The notes under the pieces are model-generated. The model worked only from the letters and a program-made list of their open reading frames with translations. It was not told where the DNA came from and did no database searches. A stretch of 26,058 nucleotides of DNA from Prevotella sp. UBA6429 (lineage in GTDB: Bacteria > Bacteroidota > Bacteroidia > Bacteroidales > Bacteroidaceae): NCBI GenBank assembly GCA_002437285.1, contig DJOV01000114.1, positions 1 through 26,058 on the forward strand. Direction: 5' to 3'. The translations under genes and the position numbers were made by a program. Of this stretch, positions 8,275-16,672 are shown piece by piece. Position 1 is the first letter of the stretch, and each line of letters begins with the position of its first letter.

Positions 8275-8808
8275 TCAGAGACATGACTTCTTATGCATCT
8301 CCACAAAGCGGTAGAGCCCATGGCGCACGGACCGGAGCCCGAACAGTTCGGTGTGGAGGTCGTTGATGGGCATCCATTGCAAGGCGGCTGCATCATCCTG
8401 GGCCTTGAGCGGAGAGAAGTCATCGACCTCACAGAGGAAGAAACTGTCGAGCGTGGGCACCTCAAAGCCCGAATAGAGATAGACGTTGGGCAGGCTGAAC
8501 ACATAGCGTGCGCTACGCACCGTCAGCCCCGTCTCCTCCTTCACCTCGCGGACAACACCCTCCTCGGCTGTCTCGCCGATGTCGGCAAAGCCACCGGGCA
8601 GGTCGAGCGTTCCCTTGGCGGGCTCCTTCTTACGGGTCACGACGAGCAACTCGTCCTTGTCGTTGATGATCAGCGCCACGTTGGCGGCACTGGGGTTCAG
8701 ATAGTATTCAAACCCGCAATTTTCACACTTCTTGCTTTTGTCGTCTTGAATCTCGAAGTGCTTGCTACCGCACATCGGGCAATACTTGAACTTTTCTAAA
8801 GGATGCAT
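8275..8808 (-). CDS. Nudix hydrolase with N-terminal zinc ribbon
   Basis: A 177-residue cytosolic hydrolase of a nucleoside diphosphate linked to another moiety. An N-terminal zinc ribbon has cysteines C10, C13, C28 and C31. The Nudix box is complete: G73-x5-E79-x7-R87-E-V-K-E91-E92-T-G-L95, where the Glu residues bind catalytic metal. The zinc ribbon resembles NudC (NADH/NAD-cap pyrophosphatase), but the protein is shorter than the usual 250-300 residues and lacks the SQPWPFPxS motif, so NudC function should not be assumed. It begins 41 bases after the stop of the DUF4369 lipoprotein gene on the same strand and is probably its operon partner. Substrate unknown. Confidence 0.9.
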   Translation of the reverse strand: MHPLEKFKYCPMCGSKHFEIQDDKSKKCENCGFEYYLNPSAANVALIINDKDELLVVTRKKEPAKGTLDLPGGFADIGETAEEGVVREVKEETGLTVRSARYVFSLPNVYLYSGFEVPTLDSFFLCEVDDFSPLKAQDDAAALQWMPINDLHTELFGLRSVRHGLYRFVEMHKKSCL

Positions 8809-8849
8809 GGGCGTCTGGTTTTGAAGTTATAGACAGAAGCCAGATTCAG

Positions 8850-10025
8850 CTATTTGGCAAGCAGCACCTTGATTTCACGGTCAAGATCCTTGATTTGGGC
8901 ATCGCGCTTTTGCAGGACATTGGCCCTGTCGATGGTGAAGAAGGTGGGCAGCGACTGCACATTGTACTGCGTCAGATACTCCGAGCTGGTACTGTTCTCG
9001 TCGCGCACACAAATCCAGGGCAAGGCGGCGACACTCTCTTTCCAGAAATGCTCGTCGGGGTCAAGGCTCACCTGGTAGATCTCAAAGCCCTGCGCATGAT
9101 ACTTGTTGTAAAGTTCGCGGAGGCGCATGATGCGTGCCGTGCTGCCCTTGGAGGCAAAGACATGGAAGTCGAGCAGCACCACTTTGCCCTTCAGGCTGGT
9201 GAGCTTCTGCGTCTTGCCATTGCGGTCGGGCAGCGCTATCTCGATGACACCCGCGTCGTTGATCTTGCTGGCGTCAATGGTCTGGTTCTGTTCGGCCTGC
9301 AGGATGCGCACATTCTTCATGCCTTCAATGGCAATGTTGTGAAGGTTGGTGCCCCGCTCCGATCCGGGATGATAGGTATCCCAGCTCGTGGCGACAGCGG
9401 CGTAGGCCTGCACATCCTCCTTCTTGCTTTGAGGGTCGAAGATGAGGGCCACCTGCTGCCCCAGCGACAGGGTCTGGAAGAGGGCGAAATAAGCGTAGGC
9501 ACGCCACGGTTCCTTGTAGATGTAGTCGTTTTTCACCTTATACTTATAGACTTCCAGGATGGTGCGCACGCTGTCGGCCTCCTTGTCATAACTGACGTTG
9601 GGATTCTGCATGATGGCATTGACCTGGGCCTGCAGGTTGAGCTGCATCAGGGCGAGTTCCTTGATCTTGGAACATTCCGATGAGCCTTCCACCTCATAGT
9701 TGCCCGTCATGGTGGGGTAAGAAGCCTTCACGCTGATCTGCTCCGTGGAATCCACGGCCACGTTGATGATCTGACGGGCGATGCGCAGACGATAAAACTC
9801 AGGGGCCTTTGGGGCATCGCCCTCGAAACTGAAGGAGCCGTCGGCACCCAAACGGACCGAGTCGACCACCACCGGGCCGTTCAGGCTCATGTTCTCAAAA
9901 AGGAGGAGCGAGTCGGGCGCGTCAGTGATGACACCCGACACCTTGAACTTTTCGCCCGAGCATGATGCGAGCGACAACGCCGTCAAGACAAGGACAGCTG
10001 CTGCGATAGACTTGAATATCTTCAT
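8850..10025 (-). CDS. DUF4369/thioredoxin-like lipoprotein lacking the CxxC motif
   Basis: A 391-residue lipoprotein: the signal peptide ends in a lipobox LASC with C22. Residues about 27-120 match the DUF4369 pattern (VSGVITDAPDSLLLFEN), followed by a helical linker and, from about 262, an AhpC/TlpA-like thioredoxin fold (GKTQKLTSLKGKVVLLDF). Where thioredoxins have W-C-x-P-C, this protein reads A291-S-K-G-S295, so both redox cysteines are serine. The cis-proline loop is kept (SLPTFF). It is probably periplasmic, tethered to a membrane, and not a disulfide oxidoreductase; a binding or chaperone role is possible. I recall cysteine-less homologues in other Bacteroidales, so the loss may be ancestral. 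The gene has its own promoter and is probably co-transcribed with the Nudix gene 41 bases downstream. Confidence 0.88.
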   Translation of the reverse strand: MKIFKSIAAAVLVLTALSLASCSGEKFKVSGVITDAPDSLLLFENMSLNGPVVVDSVRLGADGSFSFEGDAPKAPEFYRLRIARQIINVAVDSTEQISVKASYPTMTGNYEVEGSSECSKIKELALMQLNLQAQVNAIMQNPNVSYDKEADSVRTILEVYKYKVKNDYIYKEPWRAYAYFALFQTLSLGQQVALIFDPQSKKEDVQAYAAVATSWDTYHPGSERGTNLHNIAIEGMKNVRILQAEQNQTIDASKINDAGVIEIALPDRNGKTQKLTSLKGKVVLLDFHVFASKGSTARIMRLRELYNKYHAQGFEIYQVSLDPDEHFWKESVAALPWICVRDENSTSSEYLTQYNVQSLPTFFTIDRANVLQKRDAQIKDLDREIKVLLAK

Positions 10026-10105
10026 TTCTGCATTGTATTTTTTTAAACGATAGGTACCACACGCACATGTTTGTCAAAGTGTGACAGGCGTGCCGATAAT
10101 CGCTG

Positions 10106-10113
10106 CAAAGATA
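10106..10113 (-). promoter_or_regulatory. Predicted -7 element for the DUF4369 lipoprotein gene
   Basis: Reading minus, TATCTTTG matches TAnnTTTG, about 80 bases before the ATG at 10025. The leader contains the imperfect pair TGTCACACTTTGACA (about 10070-10085). No clear -33 box is seen. Confidence 0.5.
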
Positions 10114-10170
10114 ATACTTTTAGATGAGAAAAATGGGGAGCAAGGCTTCTTTTTGTCACCATCAGTTACG

Positions 10171-10230
10171 TGTTGGCACGCCCGGCAGTATGTTGGCAAG
10201 CCTTATGGCATGCTGGCGAGCCTCACCCCA
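10171..10230. repeat. Three imperfect tandem 20-base units
   Basis: Units at 10171, 10191 and 10211 begin TGTTGGCACGCC, TGTTGGCAAGCC and TGCTGGCGAGCC, with exact 20-base spacing and more divergent second halves. The last unit runs over the MATE stop codon (10223-10225). Function unknown. Confidence 0.5.
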
Positions 10231-11572
10231 TCACCACACGATAGGCCTTTCGGCTGACCAACACATACACCGTGCCCACCAAGATGCCTGTGATGGCCCA
10301 CGAGATGGGATAGCAGAGCATGAGATGCTCATAGCCATACCAATGGGGCAGCACCAGGAAAATCCACGCCAAGCGGATGAAGCAGGTGCCGAAGATGGTG
10401 AGCAAGGCTGGCACGAGCGACTGCCCAAAGCCCCGCATGCACGCTGCCGGTATCTCATAGGTGGTGGCTATCCACTGGAAAGCGAGCGCCACATAGATGC
10501 GTGACACGCAATAATGCACAACATGCTGGTCGGTGGTGAAGATGGAGGTGATGGGATGTGCGAAAACCACAAACAGCATGTTGGCCGTAAAGATGGACGC
10601 TCCACCCAGCAGGAAGCAGAGCCGGAAGATGCGCCGACAGCGATCCACCTGACCCGCACCATAGTTCTGGCCCATGAAGGTGATGGCCGTGGCGCAAAAC
10701 GCGCTGAGCACATAATAACAATAGGTGTCGAAGGTGATGCACAGCGAAGCGCCGGCGATGGCCGCATAGCCAAACTTGTTGATGGACGACTGCACGAAGA
10801 TGTTGCTGAACGAGAACACCATGGCTTGCAATCCGGCCGGAAGGCCGATGCCTAAGATGTTGAACAGTTCCTTGCGGTAAATGCGCACCTTGGACAGGCG
10901 CACCCGGAAGTCGCCCTCCTCACGACGCAGCAGCACCACGACGACAACCGACGAGAACACATTGGACACGAGTGTGGCGCACGCCACGCCTGCCACACTC
11001 ATCTGGAAGACGATGACAGTGACCATGCTCACCACGATGTTGATGACGCCTGCCACAGCCAGGATGTAAAGTGGGGTGCGGGTGTCGCCCTTGCTACGAA
11101 AAATGGCGGCGCCAAAATTGTAGACCATGAAGAAGGGCGAACTCAGAAAATAGATGTGCAGATAGAGTGCCGAGTCGCTGATGACATCATCCGGTGTGCC
11201 CAGCAGTCGCAGCAGAGGTGTGGCCACCAGCAGACCGATGACCATGAGAAGCACACCGCTCATGAGCGACAAGGCCACTGTGGTGCTAACCGCACGCCGC
11301 ACCCCCTGGCGATCCTGGCGACCGATGTAATTGGCGATGACGGCATTGGCACCGATGGAGACTCCCATGAAGAGATTGATGACAAGGCTGACAAGGAATG
11401 TCGTGGCGCCCACGGCTGCCAAGGCATGGCTGCTGGCGAAGCGCCCAACCACAAAGACGTTGATGGAGTTGAACAATTGTTCCAATATGCCCGTGGCGGC
11501 ATAGGGAATGGCAAACATCACGATCTTGCCCAACAAGGGGCCATGGATCATGTCGGTCTGTATTTTGGCCAT
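10223..11572 (-). CDS. MATE family efflux transporter
   Basis: A 449-residue inner-membrane protein with about 12 transmembrane helices in two homologous halves, the NorM/DinF-type multidrug and toxin extrusion fold, driven by Na+ or H+. The start MAKIQTDMIHGPLLGKI is typical of Bacteroidota MATE proteins, as are NSINVFVVGRF, GANAVIANYIG and, in the second half, ITFMGQNYGAG. The frame is also open from an ATG at 11620, but that adds a Pro/Arg-rich 16-residue lead encoded across a C8 tract and does not look like a membrane-protein N-terminus. It is the last gene of a probable three-gene operon, 88 bases after the flippase stop. The substrate cannot be read from sequence. Confidence 0.92.
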   Translation of the reverse strand: MAKIQTDMIHGPLLGKIVMFAIPYAATGILEQLFNSINVFVVGRFASSHALAAVGATTFLVSLVINLFMGVSIGANAVIANYIGRQDRQGVRRAVSTTVALSLMSGVLLMVIGLLVATPLLRLLGTPDDVISDSALYLHIYFLSSPFFMVYNFGAAIFRSKGDTRTPLYILAVAGVINIVVSMVTVIVFQMSVAGVACATLVSNVFSSVVVVVLLRREEGDFRVRLSKVRIYRKELFNILGIGLPAGLQAMVFSFSNIFVQSSINKFGYAAIAGASLCITFDTYCYYVLSAFCATAITFMGQNYGAGQVDRCRRIFRLCFLLGGASIFTANMLFVVFAHPITSIFTTDQHVVHYCVSRIYVALAFQWIATTYEIPAACMRGFGQSLVPALLTIFGTCFIRLAWIFLVLPHWYGYEHLMLCYPISWAITGILVGTVYVLVSRKAYRVVMG

Positions 11573-11660
11573 ACTGGTAAAGGATGAAAGATGGGGGGGG
11601 CGGCGACAAAAGGAGGACATTCGTCCGCCCTGCCGCCGCCCCTATTGGGTTGGAACGCAA

Positions 11661-13139
11661 TCAGGCTGCCTTTCGCCGACGGAGAATTCCCCGCAGGTCT
11701 TTCATGACCACGATGGCGAGATAGACCAGGAGCAACAGGGTGTTGACACCCAGTGACACCCAGGTGCCGAGATGGGCGTTGCCCCAAGTCATGGCGGCAA
11801 AGAGCGCCACAGCCACCACCACATAGAAGGCGATGTCGCGCAGCGGATAGCGGATGGGATAATACTTCTGGCCGAAGAAATAGCTGGTCACCATGCAGAT
11901 GCCATAGGCGGCAAAACCAGCCCAGGCGCAAGCCATGTAACTGAAACGGGGGATGAACAGCACGTCGATGGCGATGAGCACCACACAGCCCAAGAGCGAG
12001 AACCAGGCGCCCCAAATGGTGCGGTCGGTGAGCTTGTACCAGAAGCTGAGGTTGAAGTAGATGCCAAACATGATCTCGGCGGCCATCACGATGGGCACCA
12101 CGCGCAGTCCCTCCCAGTAGGAGCGGGCCACGATGTGGCGCAGGATGTCCATATAGCCGATGACGGCGAGATAGGCGAAGAGCGTGAAGATGACATAGAA
12201 CTTCATCACCTTGGCATATGTGTCTTTTTTGTCGGCATCCTTGTTGCCGAAGACGAAGGGCTCGTAAGCAAAGCGGAAGGCCTGGGTGATAATGACCATG
12301 ATCATGGCTATCTTGATGGTGGCGCCGTAGATGCCGAGTTGTGCGTGGGCTTCGCTGATGTCACCGTCGAAGAAATATGGGAAGAGGATGGTCGACGCAC
12401 TCTGGTTGAGTTGGCCGGCGATGCCCAGGATGAGCATGGGCCAAGTGTAGGAGAGCATGCGGCGGCACAGGGCCTTGTCGAAGCCGTAGGCCACCCCACA
12501 CATCTCACGGGAGAGCAGCAACACGGTGACAACCGACACGAAGAGGTTGACATAGAACACGATGCCTACGTCGGGCGTACCGTCAGCAGCGTAAAGGCCT
12601 GGAATGAGAAGGCCAAAGTGGGGCAACACGAAGAGGAACGTGCCCACGAGGGCCACGTTGATGAGGATGTTGGCGAGTTTCAGTGCCATGAACTTCCAGG
12701 GCTTGTGCTGGTAGCGCAGGTAGTCGAACATGATGGAGGTCCAGGCGTCCACAGCCACGCACACGGCCATCGTGCCGATGTACCAGGCATGATCGGCATA
12801 CCCCATGGCCGCTGTCAGCGGCTTGAGGCACGCCAGGACGAGCAGGGCAAACACCAGGGCCACAGCACCCACCATGCGCAGGGCGGTGCTGTAGACCATG
12901 CGCGCGTTCTCGCCTTCCTTGTTGGCGAAACGGAAGAAGGTGGTCTCCATGCCGAAAGTGAGCGCGATGATAAGGATACCAATGTAACTGTACACATTGG
13001 TGATGACGCCAAACTGTCCGCCTCCGGCTGCCCACGCATAGGTCTCAATGGGCACAAGCAGATAGTTGACAAACCGCCCGGCGATGGAGCTGATGCCATA
13101 GATGGCGGTGTCTTTCAAGAGTGATTTTAAACTTGCCAT
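11661..13139 (-). CDS. Wzx-like polysaccharide/lipid-linked oligosaccharide flippase (MOP superfamily)
   Basis: A 492-residue membrane protein with about 14 predicted transmembrane helices. Its N-terminus (LLKDTAIYGISSIAGRFVNYLLVPIET) is characteristic of RfbX/Wzx-type transporters that move undecaprenyl-linked or other lipid-linked glycans across the inner membrane. Charged, basic C-terminus (RRRKAA). The gene starts 33 bases after the stop of the SpmAB-like gene and precedes the MATE gene. No glycosyltransferase, ligase or polymerase gene is nearby, so this is not a capsule locus. Its cargo is unknown, and it may belong to the more widespread conserved Bacteroidota group of such flippases. 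Confidence 0.88.
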   Translation of the reverse strand: MASLKSLLKDTAIYGISSIAGRFVNYLLVPIETYAWAAGGGQFGVITNVYSYIGILIIALTFGMETTFFRFANKEGENARMVYSTALRMVGAVALVFALLVLACLKPLTAAMGYADHAWYIGTMAVCVAVDAWTSIMFDYLRYQHKPWKFMALKLANILINVALVGTFLFVLPHFGLLIPGLYAADGTPDVGIVFYVNLFVSVVTVLLLSREMCGVAYGFDKALCRRMLSYTWPMLILGIAGQLNQSASTILFPYFFDGDISEAHAQLGIYGATIKIAMIMVIITQAFRFAYEPFVFGNKDADKKDTYAKVMKFYVIFTLFAYLAVIGYMDILRHIVARSYWEGLRVVPIVMAAEIMFGIYFNLSFWYKLTDRTIWGAWFSLLGCVVLIAIDVLFIPRFSYMACAWAGFAAYGICMVTSYFFGQKYYPIRYPLRDIAFYVVVAVALFAAMTWGNAHLGTWVSLGVNTLLLLVYLAIVVMKDLRGILRRRKAA

Positions 13140-13172
13140 AAAGCTTTCTGACTAAAGGGTGTTCACTTCGCC

Positions 13173-14402
13173 TCAAGCGAAGAATATGTACGCAATGGCG
13201 ATGGCGGCTACCACTCCGGCCAGGTCGGCCAGCAGGCCTGCCCCGACGGCATGGCGCGTGTACTTGACATTGACGGATCCGAAATAGACGGCGAGCACAT
13301 AAAATGTGGTGTCGGTGCTGCCTTGGAAGATGCAGGCCAGACGCCCCACAAACGAGTCGGGGCCATAGTTCTGCATGGCCTCGAGCATCAGTCCTCGCGC
13401 TCCGCTACCCGAGAGAGGTTTCATGAAAGCGGTAGGCAGGGCACCCACAAAGTCAGTATCGAGACCACACTGCCCCACCGCCCAGGCTATGCCGTCGATG
13501 ACGAGATCCATGGCACCCGAGGCACGAAACACGCCCACAGCCACAAGAATGGCCACAAGATAGGGTATGATGCGCACGGCGGTGTGAAAACCTTCCTTGG
13601 CGCCCTCGATGAAGGCGTCATAGACATTGACCCGCTTGAGCAGGCCGGCCACGATGAAGGCCACGATGACTCCCAACAGGATCAGCGGCCCCGCCACAGA
13701 AGTCACCGTGCCCATCGTGTCGGCGCTCATCTGGCCAAAGGCCCAGATGACCACGCCCACAAAAGCGCACAAGCCCAACAGCGTGGCGAGCAGCACGGGC
13801 TGCAACAGGTTGATGCGTTGCCAGGCGGCAGTGATGAGGATGCCGGCCAATGTGGCCACGGTGGTGGCCATGAGGATGGGAATGAACACGTCGGTGGGTT
13901 GCGCGGCGCCATACGAGGCGCGGAAAGCCAGGATGGTGGTGGGGATGATGGTCAAGCCCGAGGTGTTGAGCACAAGGAACATGATCATCGGGTTGGTGGC
14001 CGTGTCTTTCTTGGGATTGAGCTCCTGCATCTGGGCCATGGCCTTCAACCCGGTGGGCGTGGCGGCATTGTCGAGGCCCAACATGTTGGACGCAATGTTC
14101 ATAAACACCGAGCCCATCACGGGATGGTTCTTCGGTATGTCGGGAAACAGCTTGGTGAACACGGGGCTGAGCACGCGCGCCAGGGCGTTGACTGCGCCAG
14201 CCTTCTCACCGATTTTCATGATGCCAAGCCACAGGGCAAGCACGCCCGTGAGTCCCAACGAGGTCTCGAAGGCCGTTTTGGAGGTGGCAAACGTTGAGTC
14301 GACCATCTTCTGGAAGATGGTGGTGTCGCCCATCAACAGTTGCACGAGACCGAAGATGAAGGCGATGAGGAAAAATGCAATCCAAATGTAGTTGAGTACC
14401 AT
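13173..14402 (-). CDS. Fused SpmA/SpmB-like nucleoside-recognition (Gate) domain membrane protein
   Basis: A 409-residue inner-membrane protein with two homologous Gate (nucleoside recognition) halves, corresponding to SpmA and SpmB of Bacillus joined in one chain. Visible segments are MVLNYIWIAFFLIAF at the start, NMLGLDNAATPTGLKAM in the first half, and the second-half motif PLSGSGARGLM near DSFVGRLACIFQGSTDTTFY. These conserved polar loops in membrane segments point to a transporter. The organism type does not sporulate, so the spore maturation name is historical. The frame is open to 14525, but the family begins at MVLNYIW and a -7 element (14411-14418) lies inside the extension, so the ATG at 14402 is chosen. 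It appears to be first in the operon with the flippase and MATE genes. Confidence 0.9.
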   Translation of the reverse strand: MVLNYIWIAFFLIAFIFGLVQLLMGDTTIFQKMVDSTFATSKTAFETSLGLTGVLALWLGIMKIGEKAGAVNALARVLSPVFTKLFPDIPKNHPVMGSVFMNIASNMLGLDNAATPTGLKAMAQMQELNPKKDTATNPMIMFLVLNTSGLTIIPTTILAFRASYGAAQPTDVFIPILMATTVATLAGILITAAWQRINLLQPVLLATLLGLCAFVGVVIWAFGQMSADTMGTVTSVAGPLILLGVIVAFIVAGLLKRVNVYDAFIEGAKEGFHTAVRIIPYLVAILVAVGVFRASGAMDLVIDGIAWAVGQCGLDTDFVGALPTAFMKPLSGSGARGLMLEAMQNYGPDSFVGRLACIFQGSTDTTFYVLAVYFGSVNVKYTRHAVGAGLLADLAGVVAAIAIAYIFFA

Positions 14403-14410
14403 TCTGGGTG

Positions 14411-14418
14411 CAAAGTTA
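14411..14418 (-). promoter_or_regulatory. Predicted -7 element for the SpmAB-flippase-MATE operon
   Basis: Reading minus, TAACTTTG matches TAnnTTTG. The start codon is at 14402, so transcription would begin only about 2-5 bases before the ATG, giving a leaderless or nearly leaderless mRNA. Confidence 0.5.
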
Positions 14419-14584
14419 CTGTTTTTTTGCATAACACCACGCGCTTTGCAAATGGAATTATGTGTCAAAAGGTTGCGTGAGAGGACTGCAAACGTCACTT
14501 GAGGGAACGGCCGGAAAAGCGTCACAAATCAGTAACCAACTGAAAATAGTGGGCTTGCAAGGCCGTCATGTCAAAGAATTGTTG

Positions 14585-14592
14585 TAACTTTG
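14585..14592 (+). promoter_or_regulatory. Predicted -7 element for the DEAD-box helicase gene
   Basis: TAACTTTG matches TAnnTTTG, about 78 bases before the start codon at 14670. The -33 region is not convincing. Confidence 0.55.
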
Positions 14593-14595
14593 CAA

Positions 14596-14669
14596 CCCGA
14601 AAGGGGACTCAAGCGAAACGGTAGGGTGTTTTGAAGTAGTCCCTACGGTAACAATTAAACATTTATTTT
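14596..14669 (+). promoter_or_regulatory. Structured 5' leader of the helicase mRNA
   Basis: Two small hairpins can form: CCC-GAAA-GGG (14596-14605), with a GNRA-type tetraloop, and GTAGGG (14621-14626) with CCCTAC (14641-14646). An AT-rich stretch leads into the start codon. Long leaders that sense cold or RNA structure are known for DEAD-box helicase genes in other bacteria; here the regulatory role is inference. Confidence 0.35.
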
Positions 14670-16577
14670 TTGAAGACATTTGAAGAACTTGGCGTCAGCG
14701 AAGAGATTCGCCGCGCCATCGACGAGCTGGGGTTCGAACACCCCATGCCCGTACAGGAGGAAGTGATTCCCTACCTTTTGGGAAATGGTAATGACGTGAT
14801 AGCATTGGCCCAGACGGGCACAGGAAAGACAGCAGCCTATGGCATACCCGTGCTGCAGAAGACCAATGCGGAGAACAAGGAAACACAAGCACTCATCTTG
14901 AGTCCCACGCGTGAGCTCTGTCTGCAGATTGCCGACGACCTCAACGCCTTTGCCAAGTACATCCCGGGCATGCACATCATACCCGTCTACGGCGGTGCGT
15001 CCATCCAGGGACAGATACGCGAGTTGCGCCACGGCGTGCAAGTCATCGTGGCCACCCCCGGACGTCTCATCGACCTCATGGAGCGTGGCGCGGTCAACCT
15101 CGACAAAGTGAACAACGTGGTGCTCGACGAGGCCGACGAGATGCTCAACATGGGTTTCTCCGAGAGCATCAACGCCATCTTCGACAAGGTGCCGGCCGAC
15201 CGCAACACGCTGCTCTTCTCTGCCACCATGAGCAAGGAGGTGGAGAAGATCGCCAAGAACTACCTGCACGACTACAAGGAGATTGTGGTAGGCTCGCGCA
15301 ACGAGGGCGCCGAAAACGTCAACCACATCTGCTACGTGGTGAGCGCTAAGGACAAGTACCTGGCCCTGAAGCGCATCGTCGACTTCTACCCGCACATCTT
15401 CGCCATCATCTTCTGTCGCACGAAGCTCGAGACGCAGGAGGTGGCCGACAAGCTCATCCGCGACGGATACAACGCCGAGTCGCTGCACGGCGACCTGTCG
15501 CAACAGCAGCGCGACCTCACCATGCAGAAGTTCCGCCAACACACCGTGCAACTGCTCGTGGCCACCGATGTGGCGGCACGCGGCCTCGACGTGGACGACC
15601 TGACACACGTCATCAACTATGGACTGCCTGACGATGTGGAGAATTACACACACCGCTCTGGACGCACCGGGCGTGCCGGCAAGAAGGGCACGAGCATCAG
15701 CATCATTCACACGCGCGAGCAATACAAGGTGCGCAACATCGAGAAGATCATCGGCAAGGACTTTGTGGAGGGCACGCTGCCCACACCCGAGGAGATCTGC
15801 AAGAAACAGCTCTACAAGGTGATGGACGACATCATGAAGACGGATGTCGACGAGGAACTCATCGCGCCCTACATGCCCGACATCATGCGCCAGTTTGAGT
15901 ACATCGACAAGGAAGACATCATGCAGAAGGTGGTGAGCATCACCTTCGGGCGATTCCTCAACTACTACAAGAACGCGCCTGAAATCATCCGTCCTACCTC
16001 AAAACGCGGCGAGAAGGGCGACCGCAAGTCACAGCGCGACAGCCGTAGCGGCACCTCTCGCCAGCGCGGGCCGCGCAAGGCCGAAGAGGGCTACCGCCGC
16101 CTGTTCATCAACCTGGGCAAGATGGATGGCTTCTACCCAGGCGAGATCATGCAGTATGTCAACCACCACATGCACGGCCCCAAGCAGGCCATCGGCCACA
16201 TCGACCTGCTGCCGAAGTTCTCCTACATAGAGGTGCCCACGGGCGACGCGGAGAAGGTGATGAATGCGCTCAACGGCACATTCTACAAGGGTCGCGAGGT
16301 GCGCTGCAACGATGCCGACGAGGGCGGGCACGGACGCGCCAACAACGACAGCGAGGCACATCGAAGCCGCGAGCCACGCCGCACACGTGACCAACGTGGC
16401 GACCGCCGTGAGCCACGCCGTGGGCGCAAGCCGCAGAGTCCCTTCGGCGAAGACAGCCAGCGCCACACGCGCAACGACTGGCAGAGCCTGATGACCGGCC
16501 AGTCGTTTAAGCTCAAGGGCGAGGAGCCCGACTTCTCGGAAGAGGGATGGGCCCGCCGCCGTCCGAAGAAGAAATAA
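14670..16577 (+). CDS. DEAD-box ATP-dependent RNA helicase with DbpA-like RNA-binding domain
   Basis: A 635-residue cytosolic RNA helicase of the DeaD/CsdA type, acting in ribosome assembly, mRNA decay or cold adaptation. Motifs in order: Q motif (F4 to Q29), AQTGTGKT with K53, PTREL, DEAD at 153-156, SAT, IIFCRT, ATDVAARGLD and HRSGRTGRAG. A DbpA-like RNA-binding domain follows (YRRLFINLGKMDGFYPGEI ... IEVP), then an Arg/Gly/Lys-rich tail of about 90 residues that would bind RNA non-specifically. The start is TTG at 14670: an in-frame stop lies at 14649 and the first in-frame ATG is inside the Q motif, too late. The protein then begins MKTFEELGVSEEI, which fits relatives. The leader is structured and three hairpins follow the stop. 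Transcribed alone. Confidence 0.94.
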   Translation: MKTFEELGVSEEIRRAIDELGFEHPMPVQEEVIPYLLGNGNDVIALAQTGTGKTAAYGIPVLQKTNAENKETQALILSPTRELCLQIADDLNAFAKYIPGMHIIPVYGGASIQGQIRELRHGVQVIVATPGRLIDLMERGAVNLDKVNNVVLDEADEMLNMGFSESINAIFDKVPADRNTLLFSATMSKEVEKIAKNYLHDYKEIVVGSRNEGAENVNHICYVVSAKDKYLALKRIVDFYPHIFAIIFCRTKLETQEVADKLIRDGYNAESLHGDLSQQQRDLTMQKFRQHTVQLLVATDVAARGLDVDDLTHVINYGLPDDVENYTHRSGRTGRAGKKGTSISIIHTREQYKVRNIEKIIGKDFVEGTLPTPEEICKKQLYKVMDDIMKTDVDEELIAPYMPDIMRQFEYIDKEDIMQKVVSITFGRFLNYYKNAPEIIRPTSKRGEKGDRKSQRDSRSGTSRQRGPRKAEEGYRRLFINLGKMDGFYPGEIMQYVNHHMHGPKQAIGHIDLLPKFSYIEVPTGDAEKVMNALNGTFYKGREVRCNDADEGGHGRANNDSEAHRSREPRRTRDQRGDRREPRRGRKPQSPFGEDSQRHTRNDWQSLMTGQSFKLKGEEPDFSEEGWARRRPKKK

Positions 16578-16598
16578 GGATATCTCCCTAATAACTAA

Positions 16599-16631
16599 CG
16601 AGGGTGTGCCATGTCATGTGGCACACCCTCG
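16599..16631. terminator. First hairpin after the helicase gene
   Basis: Perfect 13-base arms (16599-16611 and 16619-16631, CGAGGGTGTGCCA and its complement) with a 7-base loop, 22 bases after the helicase stop. It is followed by an AT-rich stretch without a pure T tract. It probably stabilises the mRNA end or acts as a bidirectional terminator with the convergent lipoprotein gene. Confidence 0.6.
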
Positions 16632-16672
16632 CTTATATTATATGAGGTGGTAATTTGTAGGCCCCACCTTAG

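Noticed and set aside
8275..8808. Assignment of the zinc-ribbon Nudix protein as NudC
   Set aside because: The SQPWPFPxS specificity motif is missing and the protein is too short.
11772..13124. Plus-strand open frame of 450 codons opposite the flippase gene
   Set aside because: His/Gly/Glu-rich translation typical of the complement of a membrane-protein gene.
13173..14402. Sporulation function from SpmA/SpmB similarity
   Set aside because: Nothing else suggests a spore former, and the surrounding genes are typical of Bacteroidota; the fold is a general membrane Gate domain.
14655..15722. Minus-strand open frame opposite the helicase gene
   Set aside because: The helicase motifs on the plus strand explain the sequence; no independent start or promoter.
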